In this document: positions 7,997-17,641 of the stretch, in pieces | How the letters are laid out: each line of letters starts with the position of its first letter | Position numbering within the stretch: the stretch's first letter is position 1 | Assembly (NCBI GenBank): GCA_000145985.1 | Contig: CP002098.1 | Span: forward strand, 1,778,501 to 1,842,500 | Direction of reading: 5' to 3' | Length of the DNA stretch: 64,000 bases | DNA from: Ignisphaera aggregans DSM 17230 | Lineage (GTDB): Archaea; Thermoproteota; Thermoprotei_A; Sulfolobales; Ignisphaeraceae | Position numbers and translations under genes: made by a program | The notes under the pieces: model-generated | Database searches by the model: none | What the model saw: the letters and a program-made list of their open reading frames with translations, nothing else | What the model was told of the DNA's origin: nothing

Positions 7997-10990
7997 GTGA
8001 TAACATTATCTAGTGGAGCTCTAGTAAAGGGAAGATATAATCCATTATCAGTAGAAAAATGGGTAATGGATTTTTGGGAGAGAAATAAGATTTATGAGAA
8101 GGTAAAAGGATTGCTATGTAGAGAACAGAAGAAATTATTTAGATTCCTCGAAGGACCTCCCACAGCTAATGGTTTTATGCATGTTGGACATGCAAGGGGG
8201 AGGACTTTTAAGGATGTTATGCTAAGATATATGAGAATGAAAGGATATTGTGTATGGGATCAAGCAGGTTGGGATACACAAGGACTTCCAGTTGAACTAG
8301 AGGTAGAGAGGAATCTTCGTATCAAAACTAAAAAAGATATTGAAACATATGGTGTTGAGAATTTTGTAAGAGAGTGCCAAAAGCTTGTTGACTACTATAT
8401 AGATTCATGGAGAAAAGCAAGCATAAGACTAGGTCTATGGCTTGACTATGATAATGCTTATGAGACTAGAAATCCGAGATATATTGAGGCTGTATGGCAT
8501 TTCCTTAAGAGTATGTGGGATAGGGGATATCTATATGAGGATCTAAGAGTGGTTCCTGTATGTCCCAGATGTGAAACAGCATTAAGTTCTCATGAAGTTG
8601 CACAAGGTTATAAAACAATTAAGGATCCAAGCCTATATTTTAAGGTGCCTCTAGAAGAAGAGCAAAATACATATCTAATTGCATGGACAACAACACCCTG
8701 GACAATAATATCCAATGAAGCAGTAGCAGTTCATCCCACGGAAATGTATGTGAAGATTAAGGTAGGTAATGAATATTGGATTTTAGCAGAGAAACGTTTA
8801 GAAAGCTTTGTAAAGACTGTTAACATTGAGAAATACGATATTGTTGAAGCATTCCCAGGTTCATATCTATACAATAAGAAATACATACACCCACTAGCTG
8901 AGGAGGTACCAAAACATAGAGAACATGAACCTATAAATCACCGTATATTGGTAGCAGAATGGGTTAGTATGGAGGAGGGTACAGGTGTAGTACATATAGC
9001 TCCTGCACATGGACCAGAAGATTTTGAGCTTGGAAAAAGACATGGACTAATATTGTTTAGACCTATACAAAAGAATGGTATATTCACTGAAGAAGCAGGA
9101 AAATACGCTGGAAAATGGTTTAAAGAAGCTAATCCTATGGTTATATCTGATCTAATGAAGAAAAACCTTGTTGTATTTGTAGATGAAATAGAGCATGAGT
9201 ATCCTCATTGCTGGCGCTGTGAAACACCGTTGATGTATTTTGCCGATAGGCAGTGGTTTATAAAGATAGAGCCAATAAAAGATGCTATGATTAGAGAGAA
9301 TAACTCAGTGAGATGGTATCCAGAGTGGGCTGGTAAAAGATTTGCTGATTGGATAAATAGTGCTAGAGATTGGTGTATCTCAAGAGAACGATATTGGGGT
9401 ACACCGTTACCAATATGGACATGTATGTCATGCGGTAATAGAATAGCTATAGGAAGTATTGATGAACTTAAACAATATGCTCTAAATCCTGAGGAGCTCC
9501 ATGATATACATAGACCATGGATAGATAGGATCAAGTTTAGATGTCCAAAATGTGGAGGTATTATGGTTAGAGAGCCTTTTGTTGTTGATGTATGGCTAGA
9601 TAGTGGTATGGCTCATACAGCATCACTAAAACAGATAGCACGAGAAGAGAACTTCAGCATTCTATTCCCATATGATTGGATAACCGAGGCAATAGACCAG
9701 ACCAGAGGATGGTTCTATACACTCTTATTCACATCAGTAGCTCTATATAATAGTACACCATATAGATCCGTTCTTTGTCAAGGACATGTACTGGATAAAT
9801 TTGGTAAGAAGATGAGTAAGAGTAGAGGCAATGTTATATGGGCTCTAGATTTTATGGATAAAAATGGAGCTGATGTATTAAGGCTCTACCTATTGTCTAA
9901 AGCAGCACCCTGGGATAATATTAATTTTGATCCTGATGAAACGCAAGATATTAGGAAGATTCTAGATATATTGTGGAACTCTGTCAATTTTGCTATAACC
10001 TATATGGATCTAGATAAATGGGATGCATCAAATATAGATAAGGATCTACAAGGACTATTACCAGAGGATTACTGGATTATCTATGAGCTAGATAGACTTA
10101 TCAAGAGTGTTGATGCTGCAATATTAAGTGGAGATCTCCATATTGCTATAAGAAATATATTAAACTTCATAACGGAAACCCTTAGCCATAGATATATCAC
10201 GGTTATTAGACCGAGGGTATGGCTTGAAGAAGATTCTCCTGAGAAGAGATCGGCCTATGCTGTTCTATATATAGTATTATCAACATTGTTTAAGATTCTA
10301 GCACCTTTTGCACCATTTATATCTGAATATCTATACCAAGCATTTACAAAGAAGTATGCACCTAAGGATATAGCAAAAGAGAGTATCCATATGGAAAACT
10401 GGCCTACAATAGATGAATCTTTGCTGAATGAAACCATGTGGAACAGTGTTGAAGAAATATTTGATTTTGCTGAAAAGATTTTACGAATAAGAGCTGAGAA
10501 GGGTATAAAGAGGAGGTGGCCAATTAAAAAAGCTGTAATAGTATCAGATGATATGAAGAAGGCGTCATTGTATAGTAAAGTATCTAGAATATTGATGATA
10601 TATTCAAATGTGAAAAATATTGAAATAGTTACGGATACCTCTAAAAACATAGATCAGACTATGGTATTAGTTATGGATAAACCAGCTAAGCTATATGTTG
10701 ATTTAACAATAGATGAAGAACTATTGATGGAAGGACTTGCAAGAGATCTTATTAGAAGAATACAGATGCTTAGAAAGAATCTAAATCTGCCTGTTGACTA
10801 TACTATCAAGAGAACATACATATATAGTAATGTTCAAATAATTCAAGAAATGCTTAGGAAATTTAAGAATTATATAGAGAGGGAAACAAGAGTAGCAGAG
10901 ATATTTATAGCTAGTAATGAAGATATACCTGGAGAAAAACATAAATGGAACATAGATGAATACGAGGTTATTATCTCAATAGAGCTATGA
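7997..10990 (+). CDS. ileS: Isoleucyl-tRNA synthetase
   Basis: This class I synthetase of 997 residues attaches isoleucine to tRNA(Ile). The HIGH-type motif is HVGH at residues 62-65, followed by WDTQGLPVE. The CP1 editing domain (about 180-400) contains TTTPWTI. KMSKS is intact at 605-609, within KKMSKSRGN. Zinc-type cysteine pairs appear in CPRCE and CPKCGG. The C-terminal anticodon-binding region ends normally, so the protein is full length. The GTG start at 7997 directly follows GAAGGG. An ATG start is not available upstream in frame. Confidence 0.95.
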   Translation: MITLSSGALVKGRYNPLSVEKWVMDFWERNKIYEKVKGLLCREQKKLFRFLEGPPTANGFMHVGHARGRTFKDVMLRYMRMKGYCVWDQAGWDTQGLPVELEVERNLRIKTKKDIETYGVENFVRECQKLVDYYIDSWRKASIRLGLWLDYDNAYETRNPRYIEAVWHFLKSMWDRGYLYEDLRVVPVCPRCETALSSHEVAQGYKTIKDPSLYFKVPLEEEQNTYLIAWTTTPWTIISNEAVAVHPTEMYVKIKVGNEYWILAEKRLESFVKTVNIEKYDIVEAFPGSYLYNKKYIHPLAEEVPKHREHEPINHRILVAEWVSMEEGTGVVHIAPAHGPEDFELGKRHGLILFRPIQKNGIFTEEAGKYAGKWFKEANPMVISDLMKKNLVVFVDEIEHEYPHCWRCETPLMYFADRQWFIKIEPIKDAMIRENNSVRWYPEWAGKRFADWINSARDWCISRERYWGTPLPIWTCMSCGNRIAIGSIDELKQYALNPEELHDIHRPWIDRIKFRCPKCGGIMVREPFVVDVWLDSGMAHTASLKQIAREENFSILFPYDWITEAIDQTRGWFYTLLFTSVALYNSTPYRSVLCQGHVLDKFGKKMSKSRGNVIWALDFMDKNGADVLRLYLLSKAAPWDNINFDPDETQDIRKILDILWNSVNFAITYMDLDKWDASNIDKDLQGLLPEDYWIIYELDRLIKSVDAAILSGDLHIAIRNILNFITETLSHRYITVIRPRVWLEEDSPEKRSAYAVLYIVLSTLFKILAPFAPFISEYLYQAFTKKYAPKDIAKESIHMENWPTIDESLLNETMWNSVEEIFDFAEKILRIRAEKGIKRRWPIKKAVIVSDDMKKASLYSKVSRILMIYSNVKNIEIVTDTSKNIDQTMVLVMDKPAKLYVDLTIDEELLMEGLARDLIRRIQMLRKNLNLPVDYTIKRTYIYSNVQIIQEMLRKFKNYIERETRVAEIFIASNEDIPGEKHKWNIDEYEVIISIEL

Positions 10991-11156
10991 CCTTCTATAT
11001 CCTTGAGAAGCATTATCTCTATGTCTCTATATCCTGAAAATCTTAAAGTCATAAGGTCTATCATAGATTAGATAAATTATAAGGAGGAGTTGGAGAGACA
11101 AGAAGACTTAAAAACCTTCATTCTGCACATATAGCAAGGCTTTTTGGTTGTAAAAT

Positions 11157-11762
11157 ATGTTGAATGATCTTGGGATTACAAAAAATGGAACTGCAGAATG
11201 TTTCTTGATGCCTAACGAACTTAGAAATCTTTTAACATATTTCCATATTTATAAATGTTCATATGTATTAACATTAAGGGGTGATAGGGAAAGCATAGGT
11301 ATTTTACTACGTCTATACTATTCTAATTATGTCCATGAAACCATGGTGGTAGGAGATTATTGTTGTAAAACTTATATCGAGTTTGTTGGAGTGCCAAGAC
11401 TTTGTATTGTAGATGGAAAGACATTGCGTTATAACAATACTGATATTAGAGATATTGAAAGAAGATTTAACTATGTTGAAAGATGTGTAAATCCTAGGGG
11501 ATGTATTACAACAAATTGTATGGAAGCTATCAAAAGGTGTTACAAAGAGGGAGTTCCATGTCTATTAATAGTTGATGGAGAGGAAGACCTCTTAACTCTA
11601 GCAACAATAATATTAATAGATCATGGTATAGTAGTATATGGTGTTCCACATGAAGGTATTGCAATAATACCTATAGATAAAGCTAAAGTAGATGCTATTA
11701 ATATATTCTCCCAATTCATAAGACTGAATAGTTTGGGGTACAAGGATCTGAACTATGTATAG
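11157..11762 (+). CDS. GTP-dependent dephospho-CoA kinase (DUF359 family)
   Basis: The 201-residue protein carries the DUF359 pattern: GDYCCKTYIEFVGVPRL, 'IVDGKTLR', NPRGCITTNC and, near the end, 'IVDGEEDLLTLATI' followed by VVYGVPHEGI. This family performs the last step of archaeal coenzyme A synthesis, phosphorylating dephospho-CoA with GTP. The catalytic acidic positions (D in VDGEEDLLT) are present. The upstream 166 bp contain a TATA-like acttaaaaac element near 11105. The last 8 bp overlap the next gene, which suggests an operon. Confidence 0.85.
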   Translation: MLNDLGITKNGTAECFLMPNELRNLLTYFHIYKCSYVLTLRGDRESIGILLRLYYSNYVHETMVVGDYCCKTYIEFVGVPRLCIVDGKTLRYNNTDIRDIERRFNYVERCVNPRGCITTNCMEAIKRCYKEGVPCLLIVDGEEDLLTLATIILIDHGIVVYGVPHEGIAIIPIDKAKVDAINIFSQFIRLNSLGYKDLNYV

Positions 11763-12414
11763 CATTAGCAGCGTTATATCCTTAACACAGAAGTTTATCA
11801 TCAATATTGGCAATGTGGATGAACTGTGTTATCAGATATACTCTATATTTAGGGATAATGCTTTATCTATGGCTATAGATAGACCATTGTGTAATAGAAT
11901 GATTATAATAGGAAAAGATTTTGAATTAAGAGTCTATGTCACTACACAGTATGAGGGTATTATTAGTATCTTTATGGAATTAGAGAATAATATAAAACAA
12001 TTCTTTAACAATATAAATAACCTTCTATCAAATATATACAAAGTATTAAATAAGATTTGTAACATAGAGCCCAACATTAGAGTGACACTTAGAAAAATCT
12101 TTAGAACTAGAAATAAGATAGACATTAATCTAATTCAGCTAAAACTAAAAAATCTTGGAATAGCAACAGTATCAAAGGAAGAAAAAATTATTGATGATCT
12201 ACATCTAAAAATATTCCATGGCACAATAATAGGTAAAAAACTAAAGAAATATGACATCTATATAACACTTCTACAGAATGATAATATAGAGTTGGGATTA
12301 ACAGTAGATTTTAGAAGCTCTTACAATGAACTATATAGTTTTTTAGAAGAAGCTAATAATCTAATGAATGTAATTGAGTTAAACGTAGTAGTAAATAGTG
12401 ATATAAATGGATAG
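11755..12414 (+). CDS. Hypothetical protein coupled to dephospho-CoA kinase
   Basis: This 219-residue soluble protein is rich in Ile and Asn and has no membrane segment or cysteine motif. It overlaps the end of the dephospho-CoA kinase gene by 8 bp, so translation is probably coupled. By eye the predicted fold alternates strands and helices, with a helical middle (about 75-110) and a C-terminal alpha/beta part. I do not recognise the family. A role connected to the kinase is only suggested by the overlap. Confidence 0.65.
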   Translation: MYSISSVISLTQKFIINIGNVDELCYQIYSIFRDNALSMAIDRPLCNRMIIIGKDFELRVYVTTQYEGIISIFMELENNIKQFFNNINNLLSNIYKVLNKICNIEPNIRVTLRKIFRTRNKIDINLIQLKLKNLGIATVSKEEKIIDDLHLKIFHGTIIGKKLKKYDIYITLLQNDNIELGLTVDFRSSYNELYSFLEEANNLMNVIELNVVVNSDING

Positions 12415-12480
12415 TTCTATGAGTTATTAACATAAAAATCTTAAACAGATAGACCTAAGCTAAATGTGTGGCGAAATATT

Positions 12481-12897
12481 ATGCATGAATGGGCATTAGC
12501 TGAGGCAATAGTTAAAAGTATAGAGCAGAGAGCAGAGGAGTTAAAGACTAATAGTATTAACTATGTTGAGATTATCATAGGAGAGCTACAACAAATTGAT
12601 GAAGAAATTCTTAGTTTTGCATTAAATGAATTGTTAAAAAGTCTTAGGGAGGAAAGAAATATAATTGTTAAGGAACTTAAGTTCTCTAGGGAGGAGGCTG
12701 TATTTAAGTGTAATGTATGTGGATATATATGGAAGCTAAGTGATTATGCGATTGATGAAGAATATAAGGAGTCTATACATTTTATACCTGAAATTATTTT
12801 TACAATTCATCAGTGCCCCAAGTGTGGATCAAGCGACTTTGATATTGTCAGAGGTAGAGGTATAGGTATAAGGTTTGAGAATAATGCAAGAATATGA
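12481..12897 (+). CDS. hypA: HypA, hydrogenase nickel-incorporation protein
   Basis: HypA hands nickel to the hydrogenase large subunit, together with HypB. The mature N-terminus must be Met-His-Glu, because the amino group, His2 and the backbone bind Ni(II). The start is therefore the ATG at 12481 (MHEWALAEA), not the GTG at 12466, which would bury that motif. The zinc ribbon is complete, with CNVC near residue 77 and CPKC near 117. A TATA-like 'cataaaaatctt' lies 40-50 nt upstream. The Mrp-type HypB follows directly, as in Thermococcales, where HypA and the Mrp-type HypB ATPase form a complex. Confidence 0.95.
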   Translation: MHEWALAEAIVKSIEQRAEELKTNSINYVEIIIGELQQIDEEILSFALNELLKSLREERNIIVKELKFSREEAVFKCNVCGYIWKLSDYAIDEEYKESIHFIPEIIFTIHQCPKCGSSDFDIVRGRGIGIRFENNARI

Positions 12898-12945
12898 TTA
12901 TAGACTTAAACTAATAGAGTCTCGAATCAAATCCTTAAGTTTTTA

Positions 12946-13644
12946 ATTCCTATTGTAAGTCCTAAGGGAGGTGTTGGAAAAACCACAATCTCATCTGCTT
13001 TAGCACTACTCCTAGCACACCATGGCTTACCCACAGCTCTTTTAGATCTAGATATTACAAATCCAACAGCACATATATTCCTAGGTATTGATATAAATAA
13101 TATCCAGCCCTATGAAGATAAAGGGATTGTTCCTCCATATATTGATAAAAACCTAGAATTTATGAGTATAGTATTCTTCTCCCATGACAATGTTCTACCT
13201 TTGAGGGGTAGGTATATCACTAATGCTATAAGAGAGATCTTTGCTATAACTAGGTGGAGAAGCAGAGTACTAGTTATAGATATGCCCCCTGGATTCTCAG
13301 ATCCCATAATAGAAATAGTTCGCTTTACAACTAAGCTTTTACCACTGGTTGTATCTACATGCGATAAATTGTCAATTATATCGTCAAAAAAACTATTAAG
13401 TTATCTGAAGAATAAGAATATAGAGATTCTTGGCATAATTGGAAATATGTGTAGAAAAGGTGATGATGAAGCTATAATTAGGCTTTCCCAAGAGTTTTCC
13501 ATAGACCATCTAGGTTCCGTTGAACCTATAGAAAATCTCTATACAACCTATGGACATCCTAAGAAAATTCTTCAAATATTTGGCAATTATTTAGATAAAG
13601 TTGCTAGAAAGGTGATAAAGATCTATGAAAATTCTAACACTTGA
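12946..13644 (+). CDS. hypB: Mrp/MinD-type HypB ATPase for hydrogenase maturation (non-canonical start)
   Basis: The deviant Walker A motif SPKGGVGKTT and a LLDLDITNPTAH strand mark a Mrp/NBP35-like SIMIBI ATPase. In Thermococcus an ATPase of this type is the functional HypB that delivers nickel with HypA, and hypA lies immediately upstream here. The frame is closed by TAA at 12907-12909. Between there and the P-loop there is no ATG, GTG or TTG; the first in-frame ATG is at 13162, after the P-loop. I place the start at ATT 12946, giving a family-typical short N-terminus (PIVSPKGG). ATC at 12931 is an alternative, as is loss of the start. It overlaps the protease gene by 20 bp. Confidence 0.7.
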   Translation: MPIVSPKGGVGKTTISSALALLLAHHGLPTALLDLDITNPTAHIFLGIDINNIQPYEDKGIVPPYIDKNLEFMSIVFFSHDNVLPLRGRYITNAIREIFAITRWRSRVLVIDMPPGFSDPIIEIVRFTTKLLPLVVSTCDKLSIISSKKLLSYLKNKNIEILGIIGNMCRKGDDEAIIRLSQEFSIDHLGSVEPIENLYTTYGHPKKILQIFGNYLDKVARKVIKIYENSNT

Positions 13645-14113
13645 TGAAGCTTGTACATTTATGAGAACATTATTAGAGAGTAAATATGTATTTGCATGTA
13701 TAGGTACATATATTAGAAGTGATGATGCTTCAGCTCTAGAGCTATGTAATAATTTAATTCATGAGTATCCCAATAACATAGTGCTATGTGAGCATGGCCT
13801 AGAGAATTGCATAGGAAGTATTGTTGAGTTGGATGCAAGAAAAATAGCTATAATAGATTCTGTTTTAATAGGGGATGTCTCTGCGGGAAGCATCATATTA
13901 TTCAATGAAGATGAAATCAACGAAACATGTGTCCTATCTACACACTCTATTCCCATCACTACATCTATCTCAATTCTGCATAATACTCTAGGACCAGATA
14001 TCAATGTAGTCTTCTTGGGTATAGTAGTGAAAAATATTGATATAGGGCTTGATATGAGCCCCGAGGTAGAAAATACTGTTAGGAATGTCATAAGGTGTTT
14101 AAAGGGGAGATAA
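13625..14113 (+). CDS. [NiFe] hydrogenase maturation endopeptidase (HycI type)
   Basis: The 162-residue protease clips the C-terminal tail of the hydrogenase large subunit after nickel insertion. Diagnostic stretches are GTYIRSDDASALEL, which carries the first nickel-sensing acidic residue (usually GDDxxG), then 'IIDSV', the THSIP segment and FLGIVVKNIDIG...SPEVE at the end. It is the third gene of hypA-hypB-protease and overlaps hypB by 20 bp. Its substrate is most likely the MbhL homologue encoded by the convergent operon. Confidence 0.85.
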   Translation: MKILTLDEACTFMRTLLESKYVFACIGTYIRSDDASALELCNNLIHEYPNNIVLCEHGLENCIGSIVELDARKIAIIDSVLIGDVSAGSIILFNEDEINETCVLSTHSIPITTSISILHNTLGPDINVVFLGIVVKNIDIGLDMSPEVENTVRNVIRCLKGR

Positions 14114-14121
14114 TGTTGTTG

Positions 14122-15111
14122 CTACATTATCCACGATAGTATAAGTGCTATTATAGATATTGTTAAGCTGTATTTTATAATAGATCTTATTGCATCATCT
14201 ATTCTAAATCTTCCAAATACTGATCTGATTATCGTTATTATTGTTACAATAATAAAATACTTTATTATCAATAGAAGTGCTCCTGGAACACTTAAATGGG
14301 GATATGGATATGGACCTCCTAGATATATATAGACTACTATCAATGCTATAACTGTGGTTTCTATATCATGAGCTAAGTTATATAGAGCTAATACAGGTCC
14401 TGAGAACTCAGTTATATGACCTGATATTAATTCCTGCTCTGCTTCAGGTATATCAAATGGTTTGTACATAAGCTTGGCTTGAGATGCTACTAATATAGCT
14501 ATTATCCCTAGTATATATGGAAGAATGTATAGAGGATTAATACCTAGAATACTAAGGGTATATCTCGAGGTGCATAAGACACTATAGCTACAGTTATAAA
14601 GCTTTGAAGTAGCTATAAAGGGTACCAATAGTGCTACTACCCATGCAGGTTCTACAAATGTTGCAAGTGCTAACATTCTTGAGACACCTGCTATAGTGAA
14701 TGGATTGGGATAGGAAAGTGCAGCTATAATCAACCCTATAAGAGTCCATACAACAGTTAGATATATCAATACTATAACATCATATGGAGCTTGAATCCTC
14801 ACAATCGATATAGGTAATAACAGCAGTGATGATACTAGAGCCCCTATAGCCATTAAAAGGCCTAGCCCTGCAAGCATTGTAGATGAATATCTTTGTAGCT
14901 TTAGCTCCTTTACACCAATAAGTTTGATGAAATCTATAAATGGTTGTAATATTCCAAAGGGACCTGTATATGATGGACCCATACGATTCTGTATTCTTGC
15001 TGTAACCTTTCTGATAAACCATTCAGTAAATAGACTTGAAGCTGATATGAATATAAGTCCTGGAAAAACAATCAACGAGATTAATAACATTAAGATGTCA
15101 CCAATGTTCAT
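14122..15111 (-). CDS. MbhM: NuoH-like proton-channel subunit of membrane-bound hydrogenase
   Basis: This 329-residue protein has about eight membrane spans and belongs to the NuoH/HycD family, which links the hydrophilic hydrogenase arm to the membrane arm. Family segments are 'RIQNRMGPSYTGPFGILQP' and the acidic loop YKPFDIPEAEQELISG. The start is the ATG at 15111 with GGTGAG five bases upstream; the longer frame to 15192 would overlap the previous gene. It is the last gene of the hydrogenase operon and converges with the maturation protease gene, 8 bp away. Confidence 0.9.
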   Translation of the reverse strand: MNIGDILMLLISLIVFPGLIFISASSLFTEWFIRKVTARIQNRMGPSYTGPFGILQPFIDFIKLIGVKELKLQRYSSTMLAGLGLLMAIGALVSSLLLLPISIVRIQAPYDVIVLIYLTVVWTLIGLIIAALSYPNPFTIAGVSRMLALATFVEPAWVVALLVPFIATSKLYNCSYSVLCTSRYTLSILGINPLYILPYILGIIAILVASQAKLMYKPFDIPEAEQELISGHITEFSGPVLALYNLAHDIETTVIALIVVYIYLGGPYPYPHLSVPGALLLIIKYFIIVTIITIIRSVFGRFRIDDAIRSIIKYSLTISIIALILSWIM

Positions 15112-15116
15112 GTCAC

Positions 15117-15464
15117 TCACCTTACCATGGCTACATATGTCACTGCTAATATTAATAATACTACAAAGGATAAAGTCATATACACATACCATTCATTTAA
15201 AATTCCGCTATGTACAATATCTCTAAGTATCCTATATGTATTACCCAAAACCCTTCTTACCAATCCCCAGTATAGCGCTTCACTACTTGGAATCTTTAGA
15301 GATAATACATCTTCACTCTCACCCCCAATATACATCTCACTACCCTCACTACTACTTTTTACCAATCTATTAAATATAGCAATTCCAATCAACACTATTA
15401 CTACCATACCCATAGTTAAGATTAATGTTGATTGGAAGAGGTCTAAATTGAGTATCAGAGCCAT
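15117..15464 (-). CDS. MbhI-like small membrane subunit of membrane-bound hydrogenase
   Basis: The protein has 115 residues, with one N-terminal and one C-terminal membrane helix (about 12-32 and 92-113) joined by a polar middle. Its size, two-helix plan and position between the MrpD-like and NuoH-like subunits match MbhI of Thermococcales membrane-bound hydrogenase. There, that small subunit bridges the proton and sodium modules. The sequence itself has no diagnostic motif I can name, so the call rests on order and topology. The start overlaps the end of the MrpD-like gene by 1 bp. Confidence 0.65.
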   Translation of the reverse strand: MALILNLDLFQSTLILTMGMVVIVLIGIAIFNRLVKSSSEGSEMYIGGESEDVLSLKIPSSEALYWGLVRRVLGNTYRILRDIVHSGILNEWYVYMTLSFVVLLILAVTYVAMVR

Positions 15465-17122
15465 TATTTAACACCTAAGATTGATTGCCATGCATTAATA
15501 AATGAACTTATATAGCTATTGAAGTTTGTAGCATCTTTTGCTACTACCATTAACTTATCCCATAAGTTTGATATTGGTATGTAGGGAATGCTTAATAACA
15601 ATATAGATATAACTATACATGAAACTGTCATTATAGTAAGAACAAGCGATGCACTTATAGTTGGAAGACTTTTTACATCAACCTCAATTTTTCTTAAAGG
15701 CTTTGCAACACCCATTATAAGAAGTTTTGCGTATCCCATAACCGATATAGCTGTAGCTAGTACCAATAATATTGCTAGTATAGGTTGATTTACTGAAAGA
15801 TATGCGTTATACATATAAAGCTTGCTAAAGAAGCCCGCTAATGGCGGTAACCCTAGAAGATGTAATGCTCCAATAACTGTAGCAAGACCTGCTATTGGAG
15901 CTATCCTTCCACTACCTATTAATCTATCTATATCTCTACTATTTGCAATTCTAATCAATACTCCTGTAGACATGAAAAGCATTGATTTTCCTATACTATG
16001 ATTTAGTATGTGAAGCATCGTTGCAGCTAGTACTACTCCTGAAGCCTCTGGATATACTATACCTGTCCCTAAAGCCATGTAGATTAGACATACATGTTGA
16101 ACAGTGCTATAAGCAAGAAGCCTCTTCACATCTTTCTGTACAGCCATAAGAAGTGCTGTTATAACAGCTCCCAAACCTCCAAGAACTATAAATACTATGC
16201 CAAAGGCGTTTCTAAGGCCTCCGAGAACACTCTCTTGACCGAATATTGTATATACAAATCTAATTACAGCATATATACCTACATTAACTACAACCCCCGA
16301 TAATATTGCTGATACTGGTGCAGGTGCTTCTGGATGTGCATCAAGTAACCAGAAATGGTTCGGAAATAGAGCTGATTTGACCATAAATGCCCAGAAAGCT
16401 ATAGCTAGAGCTACTGCAGTCGTAGCTACTATATCGCCATAAAAACCTCCACTCAATGTAAACCAATCCATAAACATGCTTAAACCTAATGACTGCGCTC
16501 TGCTCTTTAATGCAAGGTCGGCCATATTGAGAGTTCCATAGGCTCCATATAGTAGAATTACTGCAAAGAAGTAAAGCGCTGTTGCAATTATTCCGACCAT
16601 GGAATACTTTATCGATGCTTCGACAGCTTGAGGTTTATTTCTGTAAAATGCTACAAGACCATAAGCAGATATGGATAGCACTTCTAGCATTACAAATAGA
16701 TTAAATGCGTCACCCGTATATATACATCCTGTGACACCTGCCTCTAGTCCTAAGAGTAGCGTGTAGTAATAGGCTATAGACTTTTCATCCATTTCCCCTG
16801 TATACCACCAACTATAGAGTACAACCATAAACATTACGAATACCGCAACAAATCCTAGAAATCCATTTAGTCTATCTATTTCATATACAATACCAATTGG
16901 AGGAGGCCATCCGCCAAAGGGATATATAATGGGGTTCTCAGCTTTGTAAACATCTATCAAAATGATTATACTCAACATTAGTACAACGATGTTGATGAGT
17001 AAGGCATATAAGTCATAGAATTTCTTAGACTTAATGAAGATACTTATTAATGGAAGAATAAACGCTGAGACAATTAGTAAGGGTGGGATAATTCCATAAA
17101 TAGGGCTTGTAAGCATGAACAT
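15464..17122 (-). CDS. MbhH: MrpD/NuoN-like antiporter subunit
   Basis: This 552-residue protein has about 14 membrane spans. It belongs to the NuoL/M/N-MrpD family, with the central 'HFWLLDAHPEAPAPVSAILSG' lysine/histidine region (quoted in part), the 'VQKDVKRLLAYSTVQH' stretch and the 'NHSIGKSMLFM' region. These carry the conserved Glu, Lys and His of ion channels in complex I and Mrp antiporters. In the membrane-bound hydrogenase this subunit is thought to couple hydrogen evolution to ion pumping. It follows the MrpE gene by 3 bp. Confidence 0.9.
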   Translation of the reverse strand: MFMLTSPIYGIIPPLLIVSAFILPLISIFIKSKKFYDLYALLINIVVLMLSIIILIDVYKAENPIIYPFGGWPPPIGIVYEIDRLNGFLGFVAVFVMFMVVLYSWWYTGEMDEKSIAYYYTLLLGLEAGVTGCIYTGDAFNLFVMLEVLSISAYGLVAFYRNKPQAVEASIKYSMVGIIATALYFFAVILLYGAYGTLNMADLALKSRAQSLGLSMFMDWFTLSGGFYGDIVATTAVALAIAFWAFMVKSALFPNHFWLLDAHPEAPAPVSAILSGVVVNVGIYAVIRFVYTIFGQESVLGGLRNAFGIVFIVLGGLGAVITALLMAVQKDVKRLLAYSTVQHVCLIYMALGTGIVYPEASGVVLAATMLHILNHSIGKSMLFMSTGVLIRIANSRDIDRLIGSGRIAPIAGLATVIGALHLLGLPPLAGFFSKLYMYNAYLSVNQPILAILLVLATAISVMGYAKLLIMGVAKPLRKIEVDVKSLPTISASLVLTIMTVSCIVISILLLSIPYIPISNLWDKLMVVAKDATNFNSYISSFINAWQSILGVK

Positions 17123-17125
17123 CCC

Positions 17126-17635
17126 CTAGTCGAATATCTTTTTAGCATATTTTTCAAAGCTATATGATATCTCTTTATAAGCTTTCTCCATATCTGTAGT
17201 TGTTACATCTATCCAATGTACATAAAAATATTTCTTATCCTTATCAACATCTACAACAACAGTTCCTGGTGTATTAGTTATAGAATTAGCGACAGCTGTT
17301 AAAGCATAGTCTGTTTCTACATTTATAGGAATTTTCACTATACCTGGATTTATTGGCATCTGTGGATGTAGGATTCTCTTTATTACATCGATATGTGCTT
17401 TTACCTCAGCAACAAAGAAATAATAGATAGCGTATAGAAAAGCCCATATCCAACGTCTAACATCAAAAACTTTAGAGGGTTGACTAAGTGTAATATTTGC
17501 AAATACTATACCTACAAGGATAGAAACTATGCCTCCTGTTATTAAGTCAAATATGCTTATTGATCCGCTGAAAACTATGTATACTATGAATGTCAGTATT
17601 ATTATGGGTATTGATCTATAAATCCTTTGAACCAT
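17126..17635 (-). CDS. MbhA: MrpE-like sodium/proton antiporter subunit
   Basis: The 169-residue protein has two N-terminal membrane helices and a soluble C-terminal domain. The conserved MrpE stretch 'YALTAVANSITNTPGTVVVD' and 'FYVHWIDV' are present. In Thermococcales Mbh the MrpE homologue is the first gene; here it lies between the MrpC-like and MrpD-like genes, so the order differs. It is part of the Na+/H+ module that turns hydrogen evolution into a sodium gradient. Confidence 0.88.
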   Translation of the reverse strand: MVQRIYRSIPIIILTFIVYIVFSGSISIFDLITGGIVSILVGIVFANITLSQPSKVFDVRRWIWAFLYAIYYFFVAEVKAHIDVIKRILHPQMPINPGIVKIPINVETDYALTAVANSITNTPGTVVVDVDKDKKYFYVHWIDVTTTDMEKAYKEISYSFEKYAKKIFD

Positions 17636-17641
17636 ATATTA

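Noticed and set aside
11090-11140. Possible 14-codon ORF starting with TTG after AAGGAGGAG
   Set aside because: Very short, no coupling to the next gene, and the AT-rich promoter of the dephospho-CoA kinase gene overlaps it.
14780-15471. Open frames opposite or within the NuoH-like and MbhI-like genes
   Set aside because: They are out-of-frame shadows of the hydrogenase subunits, without ribosome-binding sites or family motifs.
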